Shown: positions 36,436-48,465, numbered from the stretch's first letter. The stretch: 64,000 nt of DNA from Apium graveolens (GCF_009905375.1 NC_133647.1:47922506-47986505); one strand, 5' to 3'. Translations and numbers: made by a program. The notes: generated by a model not told the origin, from the letters alone.

Positions 36436-39001
36436 GCAGTGACCCTACTTACCAACATCCACGGATCGCAACAGGTTTAAGTTTACACACAAGCCACACA
36501 CACACTTATATTACAACGCCCAAATCCCAACTATTCAAATTTATAACTGAATATTAAACATTCTTACAAACTTCCAAACTTAACTATTACAAAAGTCTTC
36601 AGCTAGCTTAATCCACTTAACCTGGAATCCTATTTCGTGCACTTGGTTGGGGATCCTCGTTACCAATAGATTCCTTCTTAACTGGAAAAGAACATAAACA
36701 GAATCGCACAAATGAGCTAACTAGCTCAGCAAGTCACATTGATAATACTGAGATTAAACAATGATCAAGTGAAATAATTTAAGGTATCAAATATATGGCT
36801 AAGCAATGATTTAGAATTGAATAAATTTTGATTTTAAAAACCAAGGTTAGGCTGCTGATCAGTCACGCACTAACCCCGAGCAAGGCACACAGCTCTGCTC
36901 TAATTACTGGATCCAAGGCACACATTGGCCTAATATGACCACCAATCTGGTCTAACCACGAATCTGGTCCATATTTAATAATACAATCCAATTATATGAT
37001 AATAACAGAATAAACGATGTAAAGTAATAAACATAATCATAAACAACATGGAGTGCCAAGTATGAGATGGTTCTCAATCTTCACAGGGGAACAACATGGC
37101 AAATACAAAGATGGACTATCAGCCGGTATAAAGGTTTGAGTGTTTAGCAATTTCGGTTTAGTGATTGGTATTTAGTTTGTATGAATTTATGAAGTAATAT
37201 CGTATATTTTTGGTTCGTATCTGGGTGCTCAACAATCAATGGTTCATAAAGAATAAGGCTTATGGCTCAAAGATCAATAACTAGAATCAAGGTTTAGGGT
37301 TCAGTGCTTCAAAGCACTTGCAATATAAAACAAAACTATCAATTATTCGCAATATATCTTGAAAAGGTTCAGGACACTTGCCTTGTCTTATCTTGCTAAC
37401 ACTTCACTGGCTTTAGATCACTATCTCTTATTCCTTGACTACTTGCTTCCCTTTCCTACGCCTTGCTTCTTCTGCTCAGACACCATAAGTATCTATCACT
37501 ACGAATCTCACTTGATTCTATTCAGTATAAGCTTTTATCAACCCTTATTTTCACCCAAATCCGATTTATGATTGAAATTTATGATTAAAATAGTCAAACA
37601 ATACACGCATACGTATATAACACATCAATCAGTTCACATATAACACATAACATGTAAGATGTTTGATGAAAATACTTTTTCAAAGAAGATTTGATGTTAA
37701 AATGATTTTTTGGATATTTGATACGGATTTTAAATAATTTTCGGAATTTAAACGGGTCGTTGAATCATTTTAAAACAATAAACAGGGTTCGATTGGCCGA
37801 ATCTGGCTTTCAAATAATTTTATAATAACTATCTAGCCTTGAAAACATTTTAAAATAATATTTTAAAACTTGAAACTATTTTTTGGAATTTTTAAATCAA
37901 ATAAATAATTAAATCTAATTCAATAATTAATTAAAATTAATTAAAAACTAATTAAATCAATTAATCAATTAATTTTTGAATTAATGGACCAATTAACTAA
38001 TTAATTATTAACTAAAATTAATTAACTAACTAATTCAGATTTATTTTTGAATTAAAAATAATTTTTAGAATTAAATAATAACTTTTAGGATTTTTAATAA
38101 TTAAAAATGAATTTTTATAATTAAAATCAATAGCAAATATAATTTTTAAATATTTTTAAAACAGGAATCCTAAATTTGCAAATTCTGGAAACCTGGGGGA
38201 CTAAAGTTCATCGTTTTTAAAACTATAGGGGCCTGTTTGTAATTTTGCAAACCCCTCGCCGGAAAACGACGGGAATCGCTGTAGAAGGCGTTCCCGGAAT
38301 CGTCACATCACCAAAAGCTCCAGATTTAATCAATAGAACACAAGGAATTCAACCATGCAATCAAATCACACAGATAACCCCTGATTGGCCAGAAAAGCTC
38401 GAAGAAAACTAGCTAGACAACGAGTTTTTTCTTGCTACGGCTAGCTCGATTCCGGTATCTTCAGTTGACGAGATCACCACTAATCGACTCCTCTTTTCAA
38501 GCTATACACAACCATACCAAGCAACCAATCTAATAACCCCCAGAACAGAAACCCCCAATTTCAATTGAAAACATTCATATGGGTTATAAACCCTAATTTT
38601 GAAATTTAAAATTAAAACAAAGATTTGAACATGTTATTGAAGTCAAAATCAGTCATATAATATATCAAAATCATCAGGAAAACAAGCTCTACAACATGCA
38701 ATCATCAAAACATATAAACAACCCCTCGAACAAAAAATCATATTTTAAATCAAATTAATTCGAAAATAATTAAAATATAGAAAATAAACCTTTAATTCTG
38801 CAGTTCTGAAACTTCTTGATTCTGATAGTACACCTCAAGACCTTCGTTTTGAGTACTCGAGCTTTCTAAACAGAGTTCGATAACACCTTCAAAAGTTGGT
38901 TTGATTCTCGGAAGTTTATACGAAATTAGGGTTTTCTCTGGAAAATTATATAATTAACTGTTTGCAAATGATTTTCTATACTAAATAAAATACAGTAAAG
39001 G

Positions 39002-39010
39002 CTATTTATA
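39002..39010 (-). promoter_or_regulatory. TATA box of the B 5' LTR
   Basis: TATAAATAG on the minus strand, 683 bp from the LTR 5' end, conserved in G and J. Confidence 0.55.
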
Positions 39011-39783
39011 TATACGGAATATTGGGACCCCATTGGATCATACCGGGTATAAATTGATACGTTTATTTGAGAAAATAGATCCAAAACTGTATCGGTTTTA
39101 GGATAATTATCCAAATCTATACATTTTATACTGCGGTCTTGGTCACAGCGCTTTGGTTACACATACTACGAGATGATAATTATAATAGTTTAATAAAAAG
39201 ATCCCATTTCTTGAAAATACGGGTTTTATCAATTTACCGAAACAAATTTTGTATCAAAAATATTGTGCCGGGATCCGCACAGGGAAAACCGTACGCCGGA
39301 TTGAAAAAGTCAAAACATGGAAAATGCTCGGAATATTGTAATTAGGTTAGGAAGGAGTTCTTGGAAGAGTTTCGGGTTGTAAAAATGTAAGAACGGTTGA
39401 AGCCGGTTGGTTCCCGATTATACAAAATAGTTTTTAATTACTCGGAAAAATTATTTATAAAATCCATAAATCTTTTATGAGATCATAAAATAATATAAAA
39501 ATTAATAGAAAGATATGAAAATTATCTAAACTTTATTTTGGACATATAAAAATTAGAATACTCAAATTATATCATATTTAAATATCCAATCACATATGCC
39601 ACTAAACAAATAGTTCACAGAATAAACAAAATAAACATAGAATATATACATTTATTAGCAAAATAATTACACGTTATGTCCCGGATATTACAACCTTACT
39701 TGAAGAACCTTTATTTCACTCTTAAGTTGTAGTAGAATGAAGCCTTTTTTGATACTCCGCTATAAAATCCTAATACAATCTTA

Positions 39784-40155
39784 CTACTCAGACTTCTTCT
39801 GCTTCTTTGCTGCTTGCTCTGCCTTCATCGCCCTGAGATGGTAAATCCTACTCATTGTGCCTGCAAGAGAGATGATATTCTCTTGTTGCTCAAGAGCTGC
39901 TTGACGAGCTCGTTCTGCCAGCTCAACACGAAGTTCTTCTTGAAGAAGAACTTCTCCAGTGAAGAAGTGTAGTTCCAACTGATCATCCCAAGAGAGATGA
40001 TCGTAGACTGAAGTTTGAAGTTGAGTTGGGTGGTAGACTTCGCCACCAATATGAATCTTAAGTCTGTATGGGTCAAAGTATATCTTTTCATCACTAGGAT
40101 TAAAGATCGGTAGATAGCCTCCACCACTGTGTGTGTAGAACTGAGGTTGAACCAT
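39784..40155 (-). CDS. C1 accessory ORF, 123 aa
   Basis: It starts at an ATG (MVQPQFYTHSGGGYLP) and ends KKQKKSE, intact. The middle is acidic and polar (VYDHLSWDDQLELHFFTGE). The last 60 residues look like a coiled coil (LLQEELRVELAERARQAALE, ending in MKAEQAAKKQ). It sits downstream of pol in the same place as D's 89-aa ORF (57421-57690), which has the same plan: a short N-terminal part, an HL-rich middle, then LE/QQER-type helices and a lysine tail. No recognised domain. Confidence 0.55.
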   Translation of the reverse strand: MVQPQFYTHSGGGYLPIFNPSDEKIYFDPYRLKIHIGGEVYHPTQLQTSVYDHLSWDDQLELHFFTGEVLLQEELRVELAERARQAALEQQENIISLAGTMSRIYHLRAMKAEQAAKKQKKSE

Positions 40156-40789
40156 TTTTGATGAGTAAGGTTGTTAATGGCGTGATGAGAATATGATGAG
40201 TTGAGTATAAAGAAGGTAGTGAGAAGTTTTGAGAGTGGAGGGTTGTATTTCTAGAAGAGAAGGTTAAAACTGAAGAGACTCTTTGATTAACCATGTAATA
40301 ATTATTCATAATGAAAATACACTATTACACGTATCTAGGTAAACAAAAAGTAATCTCTCTCTTCAGATTCCTATTTCCAATATAAATACTCAAGTATTAC
40401 AAGATACTAGCATCGGTAGCTAACCCATTTAAGCATTTAAAAGATATTCCACTCACTCACTAATTAATTAAAAATACTGTTAAACAATTTATTTTGAATA
40501 AATTCAAAATATTTAATGAAGTATAACAGTCAATCATGGTTTGACCATTATCAAAATTTTAATTACTACTATCAAGATTTATCAACTACTGATATAAACT
40601 ATTAGTCAAAGCAAGTTTAACTAATAACAGAGTTTATAAGCATAATCAGTAGTTCAACATGCAATTTTCACATAAGATCATTTAGCACAATTTGCATGTT
40701 ATCATGACATCAAACATTTAGCACTATAATCAGTATCTAGCTAGTACTGACACATAATAATATACCATGCTTCAAAAATATCAGCATAC
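40156..40789 (-). other. C1 non-coding spacer after pol
   Basis: An AT-rich stretch between the pol stop and the accessory ORF, with variants of the CAGAACTT/CAGTACT motif common in D. No gene seen. Confidence 0.5.
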
Positions 40790-41957
40790 TTAATTATCAG
40801 AGTTTGAGAATTGTCCTGATATCATTCCCAATTCATTCACTAATCTTGTGAATGTGACTTCACAAAGAGGCTTGGTGAATATATCTGCTACATGCTGATC
40901 TGTTGGAACAAAGACCAATTTCACTGTACCAGCTTCCACATGTTCCCTTATGAAATAGTTTCCGATGCTGATGTGCTTATTCATCAAATGTTGTACTGGA
41001 TTTCCCGTAATTACAATAGCACTTTGATTATCATAATATATAGGAATAGAAGAATAGTCTAACCCATAATCCAGCAGCTGATTCTTCATCTATAGAATCT
41101 GAGCACAACAGCTTCCTCCAGCAATATATTTTGCTTCTGCAGTTGATGTGGAAATTGACTTTTGTTTCTTGCTATACCAAGCAACCAATCTACCACCAAG
41201 GAATTGGTAGCTTCCAGAAGTGCTTTTCCTATCTACTTTGCATCCTGCAAAATCAGCATCTGAATATCCAATTAGCTTAAAGTCTGAATCTCTAGGATAC
41301 CATAATCCCAGAGTCATGGTGCCTTTGAGATATTTAAAAATTCTCTTCACAACTAATAGATGAGGTTCTCTAGGATCAGCTTGGAACCTTGCACAGAGAC
41401 ATGTAGCATACATGATATCAGGTCTACTAGCAGTCAGATACAGGAGTGAGTCAATCATACCTCTGTAATTAGTTATATCTACTAAAGAACCGGTATTTAA
41501 ATCTAACTTGGTTGCAGTGGCCATGGGAGTTGATGCAGTTGAGCAGTCTTGCATTCCAAATCTTTTGAGTAAATTCCTGGTGTATTTGGATTGATTTATG
41601 ATGATTCTTTCATCAGTCTGTTTAACTTGTAACCCTAGAAAATAACTCAATTCTCCAATCATACTCATTTGATATCTTGACTGCATTAGCTTTACAAATC
41701 TCTCTTGGAGTTTATCATTAGTAGATCCAAAAATGATATCATTGACATATATTTGTATTAATAACAAGTCCTCACCATGGTATTTATAAAAGAGAGTTTT
41801 ATCAATTATACCTCTTGTGAAACCACTCTCTAGCAGAAATAGAGTAAGTATTTCATACCAGGCCCTTAGAGCTTGCTTCAGTCCATAGAGTGCCTTATCC
41901 AGTAAGTAGACATGATATGGATACTTTGGATCAATGAACCCTGAAGGTGTTGAGTGG
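40790..41957 (-). pseudogene. C1 copia RT and RNase H, truncated
   Basis: In one frame from about 41957: DKALYGLKQALRAWYE, then YVND at 41738-41749 where active copia RT has YVDD, then [15 protein letters not shown] and [19 protein letters not shown]. RNase H follows, with YSDADFAGCKVDRKSTSGS and STSTAEAKYIAGG. A TAG at about 41090 replaces the tryptophan seen in D (CAQILWMKNQL). It ends ADIFTKPLCEVTF. The catalytic aspartate change, the stop and the missing 5' half make it inactive. Confidence 0.87.
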
Positions 41958-42256
41958 CATTTATGACACTTTATAACGTTCCATTAAGCTTTGAATTGGT
42001 ATTTTTGTACTCAAGTTGTTGGTGTTTTAATTTATTTTCTAGTGTTTTTGCATTTCCGGCATTAATCTGGAATTTAGGTGAATTAGCATTGATTTGATGC
42101 TTATATGGTGTTAGGATGGTGTCCAAGAAATAAAGGCTCGTGAAGACTAACTCATTACAGAAAGAAAAGAAGAAAAAAGAGTTTTTCCCAAAAGGTCGGC
42201 ACGCCCGCACTGTCATAGCACGCGCCCGCACCCAAATAGCAGAAACACAGCACGCC
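41958..42256 (-). other. E leader, left part, with GC-rich repeated motif
   Basis: Non-coding. It contains related GC-rich copies: GGCACGCCCGCACTG (about 42197) and GCACGCGCCCGCACC (about 42219). A third copy is split by J's insertion. The last five bases ACGCC (42252-42256) are J's TSD. Confidence 0.6.
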
Positions 42257-45200
42257 TGTAATATCCGGGATATATCGTGTAATTATTTTTGCTTAATATA
42301 TGTGTTCAGTATCTATACTGTGAACTAATTGTTAAGTGTTAAATGCGTTTGGATGTTTGAAAATATTATTAATTGAGTATTTTAATTTTTATATGTCCAA
42401 AATAAAATATAGATAATTATCATATCTTCCTAATTATTTTTATGTTGATTTATGGATTTATAAGGATCATAAGAAATTTATAAAATCTTTTTTCGAGTAT
42501 TTAAAATCTATTTTATAAAAACGGGAACCAACCGACGTCATCCGTTGTTACGTTTTTGGAACCCGAAACTCTTCCGAGAACTCCTTCCTAACCCAATAGT
42601 AATATTCCGAGCAAATTCCATATTTCGACTTTTTCGATCCGGCGTACGGTTTGCCCTGCGCGGGTCCCGACGTAACATTTTCGATACAATATTCGTTTCG
42701 AAAAATCAATAAAACTCTTATTTTCGATAAACGGGAGCTTTTTATTAAACTATCCCAATTATCACCTCGTAATATGTGTAACCAGGTGCTGAGACCAAGA
42801 CCGCAGTACAAATTGTACTGATCTGGATAACTGTCCCGAAAACCGATACCGTTTGGATCAGTTTTTACAAATAAACGTACCGTTTTATATCCGGAATGAT
42901 CCAACATAATACTAATTTTCCGTAAATATAAATAGCCTTTTACCGTATATTATTTCGTATCAAAATCATTTGCAGACAGATAATTATATAATTTTTCAGA
43001 GAAAAATCTTATACTCATATAATCTTCCAAGAATCAAACCAACTTTTGGAGGTGTTATCGATCTTTGTTTGGAAAGCTCAAGTAAGTGATTTGATGGTCT
43101 TGAAAAGCTCTATCAGATTCTGTGATCCATACACCTGCAGAAATCAAGGTTTATTTTCTATATTTTTATTTATTTTCGAATTAATTTTCCTAAAAATATG
43201 AATTTTTGTTCGGATGATTGTTTGTATGATTTGATGATTGCATGATGTAGAGCTTGTTTTCCTGATGATTTTGATATATTATACGTCTGATTTGGAGTTC
43301 AATAACATGTTCAAAATTGAGTTTGATTTTCGAATTATGAAATTAGGGTTTATAACCCGTATGAATGTTCTTAATTGAAATTTGGGGGTTTCTTATTTCG
43401 GAATAGATAGATGTTGTGGTATAGTGAGTTGTGTTCTCTGTGAAATTTGCAATCCATTCGTACAATTTTCACAAATCAACGAGGTCTGTAGAGAAGGGAG
43501 TTGTCCTTTGAAGTTTACGTCGAGTTCGCCGGAAACCGGCGAACTTCTCGGCTATTTTCCGGCCTATTCAGGGGTTGTCTGTGTGATTAAAGAGCATGGT
43601 TAGATTCCTGGTAAATTGTAGATGTAATCTGGAGTTCGTGGTGATGGGAGGATGCCGGAGTCGAGTTCTCCGGCAAACCCCGACTGTTTTCCGGCGAGGG
43701 CTGGAAAAATTGCAGTTTAGTACCCTGACTTTTGAAAACGATGAAGTTCAGTCCCTGAACTTTTCAGTGTTTGCAAAAGTTGGATTCCTGTTTTAAAAAT
43801 ATTCAAAAATCATATTTCCTATTTATTTTTATTATAAAAATTCGTTTTAATTTCTGAAAATTCTGAAAATTATAATTTTAATTCCAAAAATTATTTTTAA
43901 TTCAAAAATAAATCTGAATTAATTTAGTTAATTAATTTCAGTTAATTTTTAATTGATTAATTGGTCAATTAATTCAAAAATTAATTGATTAATTGATTTA
44001 ATTTATTGTTAATTGATTTTAATTAATTATTTAATTAGATTTAATTATTTAAAAATGATTTAAAAATCCTGAAAAATAGTTTCGAGCTTTAAAATATTAA
44101 TCTAAATTATTTCCAAGGCTCGATAATTATTATAAAATTGTTTTGAAGCCAGAATTGGCCAACCGAACCCTATTTATTATTCCGAAATCGATCCAACGAC
44201 CCGTTTTAATTCCGAAAAATGTTTTGAAAATCATTTTAAGTAACCGAAAGCCTATTTATGACCCGAGACTTCTTTATAAATGAGATATCATTGATTATGT
44301 GACGTGTTATGTGTTATATGTGACTTGTTGGTTGACTTTCGGTCTGTATATTCGATGTTTACATGTTTATTGTGTAACTTTCAATCGGTTAATCGGATTT
44401 GGGTAAAACGAAGTGTAGATAGGAGTATGTATTGAATAGAATCATATGAGTTGAATATTGATAGATGCTTATGATATGCGAGCAGAAGAGGCAAGGCGTA
44501 GGAAAGGGAAACAGATAGTCAAGAAGTAAGACAGTGGTGATTGAGAGCAAGTGCAGTATAGTAAGCTAGTACCAGGCAAGTGTTCTGAACTTTCTCGAGA
44601 TATTATAGTGATTGATAGTCCTGTTTTATATTACAAGTGCTTTGAAGCACTGAACCCTAACCATGAATCCGGCTATTGATCTTGAGCCATAACCCTGATT
44701 CTTTTTAGACCATTGACGATTGTATACCCAGATATGAACCACAAATATACGATACTACTCTACAAATACATACAAACTAAATACCATACACTGAATCGAA
44801 TTACCTACATACTCAAACCATTGTATCTTATGCTTTGAAAGAGCAAATCCTTGAAACTCTGAAATGTCATTTCCTTTGTTATCCAATTCTTTCCTTACCC
44901 AGCATCCAAGCTTTGAAATTACCTTATTGATCCTTACGAAGATTGAAACCCTTTCATTATTGAACACTCAATTTTGTTAATGATTCTGTTTATTGTTTAT
45001 TATTGTTTATTCTGTTATTATGTTAGAATTGGATTGTTTTTATAAAATTGTGGACCAAATTTGTGGTCAGACCATATAATGGTCAAGTTAGGCCAATGTG
45101 TGCCTGGGATCCAGTAGTTAGAGCAGTGATGTGTGCTTTGCTCGGGGTTAGTGCATGACTGATCAGCAGCCTAACCTTGGTTTTTTCTTAAAATGAAACT

Positions 45201-45692
45201 ATAATATCCAATTCTAAATCATAATCCATTGTTCACTTGACATCATAACCATGTTCACCTGATGATCATTATTCTCAGTTTTGTCATTGTGACTTGCTGA
45301 GCTAGTTAGCTCATTTGTGCGATGTTGTTTATATTCTGTTCCAGTTAAAAAGGAACCAGTTGGTAGCGAGGATCCCCAGTCCAGCGCGAGAGCTAGGGGT
45401 ACAGGTTGATCAAGTTGAGCTAGTAGGCTTCTTTTGGGATAATTTAAGTTTGTAAAAGTTTGTAATAATGGTTAATACTCAGTTCTGAGTTTGAATAGTT
45501 GGGATTTGAACGGTTTGTAATATAAGTAGATGTGTTTGTCTTGTGTGCATACTTTAACCTATTGTGATCCATGGTAGTTGGTAAGTAGGGTCACTGCATA
45601 TTATTATTATCTTTATTATTGTTATAAACAGGTTATAAATAAGGTGTGTGTATGGACCCCAAACTTCTGACCCGGGTTTGGAGAGCGTCACA
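42257..45692 (+). mobile_element. J: solo LTR of the B family
   Basis: It runs from TGTAATATCCGGG to GAGAGCGTCACA, 3,436 bp, flanked on both sides by the 5-bp TSD ACGCC (42252-42256, 45693-45697). It is the inverted counterpart of B's 5' LTR along its whole length. No internal region, so it is a solo LTR left by recombination between two LTRs. The ORFs inside are not conserved in B's LTR. Confidence 0.93.
42927..42935 (+). promoter_or_regulatory. TATA box of solo LTR J
   Basis: TATAAATAG, 670 bp from the LTR start, matching B and G. If active, transcription would run rightward into E and C2. Confidence 0.5.
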
Positions 45693-45758
45693 ACGCCCGC
45701 ACTGATCAAGCATGCGGGTCATTGATGACAAAGACATTAACTAAAAGTTAACACCGAG

Positions 45759-45776
45759 TCCCCGGCAGCGGTGCCA
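45759..45776 (-). promoter_or_regulatory. E primer binding site (tRNA-Asp-like)
   Basis: The minus strand reads TGGCACCGCTGCCGGGGA, close to the complement of the tRNA-Asp 3' end used by Athila/Tat elements. It differs from the initiator-Met sites of A, B and F. It lies 6 bp from the LTR edge at 45783. Confidence 0.75.
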
Positions 45777-45782
45777 AAAACT

Positions 45783-46650
45783 TGTTAGGGCTAAACACGC
45801 GCTAATAATTCACGCAAATATACGCGATCGCAAGTAATATAGAATTATTTCTAGTTCGTTCCCACAGAAACTGGTTTAGGTTAACTTTGTGATTTATGCA
45901 CTTATGCAACAATGATATGGCTATTATTCAATGCTAAGACGAATAACAAATTGGGTACTGATTATACTATGATTAACTATTGAAAATTATACTGGAGAAC
46001 ATTAACTAAGAGATTAAAGAGAGTTGAATAATATATGACACAAACATGGGATTCTAACTTCATTAAGTACTTCATTCAATAGCCTTATTATTCTTAAACT
46101 TAGCATGTAATGGTGATGACACTAATCAGATAACACGAAACTGATAAACGCCAACTTTCATTGCATGAATAACATACTACCAGACATTCACAAAAGAGAT
46201 AGAAGCTGAATAGACACCAATTATATTGAGACCTTATATGTCTATAGAATTTGACAACATAATGGTTTAATACGCAAGTTATCTATCATGATTACATAGG
46301 GCAAGTAAGATGGTTAAAATTACCTACGAATCATGCATAACAATAACACATGAACCTATGCTAGCATGGCAAGTTCTAAATCCTTAAATTCACTATCGCT
46401 TTATTAAAGATTAAAACGCTATCTTATAAGTTCGTGACACTCATAAGATGAATAAGCACAACCAATACTAGGTTATCATACAATCACCATACACTAAAGC
46501 ATCAAAACAATTAACTAAATAAATCCATAAATATATCCGCTAGAAACCCACGATAACGATTAGCCCATAATCGGACTCATCATCAACGTGGGTTCCGATG
46601 AAAGCATGGTATAATAAATATAGTCTTTATACTGAATAAATAAATAACCA
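45783..46650 (-). repeat. E 5' LTR
   Basis: It runs from TGTTAGGGCTAAAC to AAATAACCA (element sense TGGTTATTT to CTAACA). The left edge is set by the primer site. The right edge is inferred from the start of Sirevirus gag homology at about 46658. No partner LTR is in the window. Confidence 0.6.
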
Positions 46651-46657
46651 AGTACGA

Positions 46658-48032
46658 AAAGTTTTCCAGGAAAAGTGGAAGTTCTAATAAGAAAGGTTTC
46701 AGAAAGTCTGAAGGCAAAGGAGGAAAGTCTGACAGAGGAGACAACTCAAATGTCAAATGCTACAACTGTGGTGAAAGAGGCCACATACCTCCTAACTGCA
46801 AGAAAGGAAAAAGTGACAAAGGCAAGGCACTTGTCACAAAGAAGAAAAGCTGGACAGACACTTCAGATTCTGAACATGAGGTGAACTATGCCTTGATGGC
46901 AAATGCTGATAGTAGTCCTGAAACTGCTGAATTGAAGGTACCTCAAACAACTTATGCCTTTCATACTGATGATATTACTGAGTTGAGATTATATCTTAAA
47001 ACCATATTCATTAGTTATAGAGATCAGACTTTAACATGTGAAAGATTAACATCTGAAAATCTTGCTTATAAAAAGAGAAATGATTATTTAGAAAAGGAGT
47101 TAGTTTTTCTTCATCAAACTAAGAAAGAAAAAGATGATGCTTTATATGTTAGAGATGAAGTGTTAAAATTGAATAAATCTCTAAAAGCTGACTTAGAAAA
47201 GGAAAGAGAGATTATCAGAACTTGGACTAACTCTTGCTAGACAACTCAGAATTTATTAAGTAGTAGAAATTGGAAAGAGGGCTTAGGTTAGGGAGATGAT
47301 AAAACTGAGAAAGGAACTGAACAAATTGAGCCAATTGTTGTTAAACAGACTGCTAAGCCAAAGGTAAATCATGTTAAGTTTATAGCAAAAACTGTAAAGT
47401 CTGATTCTGAAAAGATGAAAGAGTATGTGACAGAAGTTAAGGAAAATTCAACTTCTGACAAATTAAAACAGGATAAACCAGCTGAAGTCAACATAGGCTT
47501 AATGACAAAGAAGCAGCTTAAGCATAAGCTGAAAGAGATTAGGAATGTCAACAAGGTAAAGGAATCTAGGAAAAATAGGAATGGAAAGGAAGGTGTGAAT
47601 AAAAGCAATTATTATATGCCTGTTCCTAATGCTCCTAGAAAGAAATTTTATAACTGTGGAAACTCTAACCATCTTGCTTCTTTTTGCAGGAAGAATAAAA
47701 ATATAAACTCTTTACCTCCTAGATCAGGAGTTAAGAGTCAGTCTGTTAGGTTTAAGCCAAAAAATCCTTATTTTCATTGTGGTAGTTTATGGCATTCCAT
47801 TTATACTTGTAAGGAATATCATAGTTTGTACTATGATTATTATCAAATAAAACCTTCTTTAAAGAAAGTTAGTAATATTCCTTCTAGTGTAAAGTCTAAT
47901 GCAAAGTTTGATATAAACTCTAATAAACAGGATGTTAGCATAAACTTTGAAATTAAATCCGCTGTAAATGCTAACAAACTTAAAAAGGCCAAAGGATCCA
48001 AGCAAGTTTGGGTCCTTAAAACTAACCATTAG
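46658..48032 (+). pseudogene. C2 gag, 3' part
   Basis: The zinc knuckle CYNCGERGHIPPNC is at 46758-46799, then a basic stretch. A predicted coiled coil follows (SENLAYKKRNDYLEKELVF, then DEVLKLNKSLKADLEKERE). After two stops (near 47238 and 47289) come two further CCHC-like modules (NCGNSNHLASFCRK and HCGSLWHSIYTC). It ends SKQVWVLKTNH at a TAG, just as in D. Gag would package element RNA. Truncated at the 5' side. Confidence 0.83.
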
Positions 48033-48044
48033 TAGACTTTGTGA

Positions 48045-48223
48045 TTGCAGGGCAACAGGAAAAACATCCTAGTGCTGGACAGTGGATGTTCAGAACATAT
48101 GACTGGAAATAAAGCTCTGCTATCAGACTTTGTGGAGAAAGCTTGCCCAGGAATTTCTTATGGAGATGGCAACATGGGAAAAACTCTGGGATATGGCAAT
48201 ATCAATATTGGGAATGTCATCAC
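48045..48223 (+). pseudogene. C2 pol start (protease)
   Basis: After TAG TAG ACT TTG TGA the frame reads LQGNRKNILVLDSGC, the aspartic protease active site of copia pol, then EHMTGNKALLSDFVE. It is in the same frame as gag. It ends where D is inserted. Confidence 0.8.
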
Positions 48224-48318
48224 TGACACTGATAGGTCACACACACTGTAGAGGGGGTGAATACAGTGTAAAGTACAATCTAATCAAACTTTAATATCTC
48301 AAGTAACAGAAAACAAAC

Positions 48319-48324
48319 TTTATT
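48319..48324 (-). terminator. Polyadenylation signal in the D LTR
   Basis: AATAAA on the minus strand, about 130 nt downstream of the TATA box, the expected place for the element's poly(A) signal. Confidence 0.45.
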
Positions 48325-48456
48325 AAAACAATAAACTATGTTACAGTATGGAACTGTTACCTCTCAGTGATGAACAAATATCACGAGAGCTGCTAGGGTT
48401 ACTACGAATAATCTTCTCGAATATGATAACACTTATAGTGTAAACCCTATGTATGT

Positions 48457-48465
48457 GTTTATATA
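48457..48465 (-). promoter_or_regulatory. TATA box in the D LTR
   Basis: TATATAAAC on the minus strand, about 360 bp from the LTR 5' end. Confidence 0.55.

Larger units (their letters stand above)
15447..39693 (-). mobile_element. B: Tekay/Del-like chromovirus, split by F
   Basis: A minus-strand gypsy element. Its 5' LTR (36271-39693), primer site and upstream ORF lie right of F. Gag, protease, RT, RNase H, integrase, chromodomain and a partial 3' LTR (15447-16089) lie left of it. Without F it spans about 9.9 kb here. Its 3' LTR is cut at 15447 by H; the missing 2.8 kb (counterpart of 36271-39046) should lie left of the window. The right flank is ACCTT (39694-39698) in C1. The coding region uses three frames with several stops, so it is inactive. 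Confidence 0.88.
36271..39693 (-). repeat. B 5' LTR, 3.4 kb
   Basis: It runs from TGTGGCGCC to CCGGATATTACA. It is homologous along its full length to solo LTR J in inverted orientation, and to the 3' LTR over the last 647 bp. It contains a (TAA)n run and a TATA box. No gene; the polyisoleucine ORF on the plus strand is the microsatellite. Confidence 0.92.
39694..41957 (-). mobile_element. C1: 3' half of a Sirevirus-like copia element
   Basis: A minus-strand fragment holding the end of pol (RT and RNase H), a non-coding stretch and a small accessory ORF. It is interrupted on the left by B. On the right it abuts the leader of E at about 41957, inside RT. It is clearly related to D by protein sequence but diverged. 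Confidence 0.82.
41958..46650 (-). mobile_element. E: non-autonomous Athila/Tat-primed LTR element, partial
   Basis: Read on the minus strand: an 868-bp LTR (45783-46650), a tRNA-Asp-like primer site, then about 360 bp of leader (45698-45758 and 41958-42256) split by solo LTR J. No coding sequence and no second LTR are seen. The leader runs directly into C1's RT at about 41957. The right flank AGTAC (46651-46655) is a candidate TSD, followed by C2. Confidence 0.6.
46658..48223 (+). mobile_element. C2: Sirevirus gag/pol fragment, plus orientation
   Basis: The 3' part of gag and the first 60 codons of pol from a D-like Sirevirus, read on the plus strand, opposite to C1 and D. It begins abruptly at the E boundary and is cut at 48223 by D's 3' LTR (flank ATCAC). 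Confidence 0.82.

Noticed and set aside
36252..36557. Plus-strand ORF of 101 aa with a long isoleucine run
   Set aside because: It is the translation of the (TAA)n microsatellite inside B's 5' LTR and is not shared with solo LTR J.
37295..38600. TTTAGGG and CCCTAA words that could hint at telomeric repeats
   Set aside because: Single isolated occurrences in an LTR with no tandem array.
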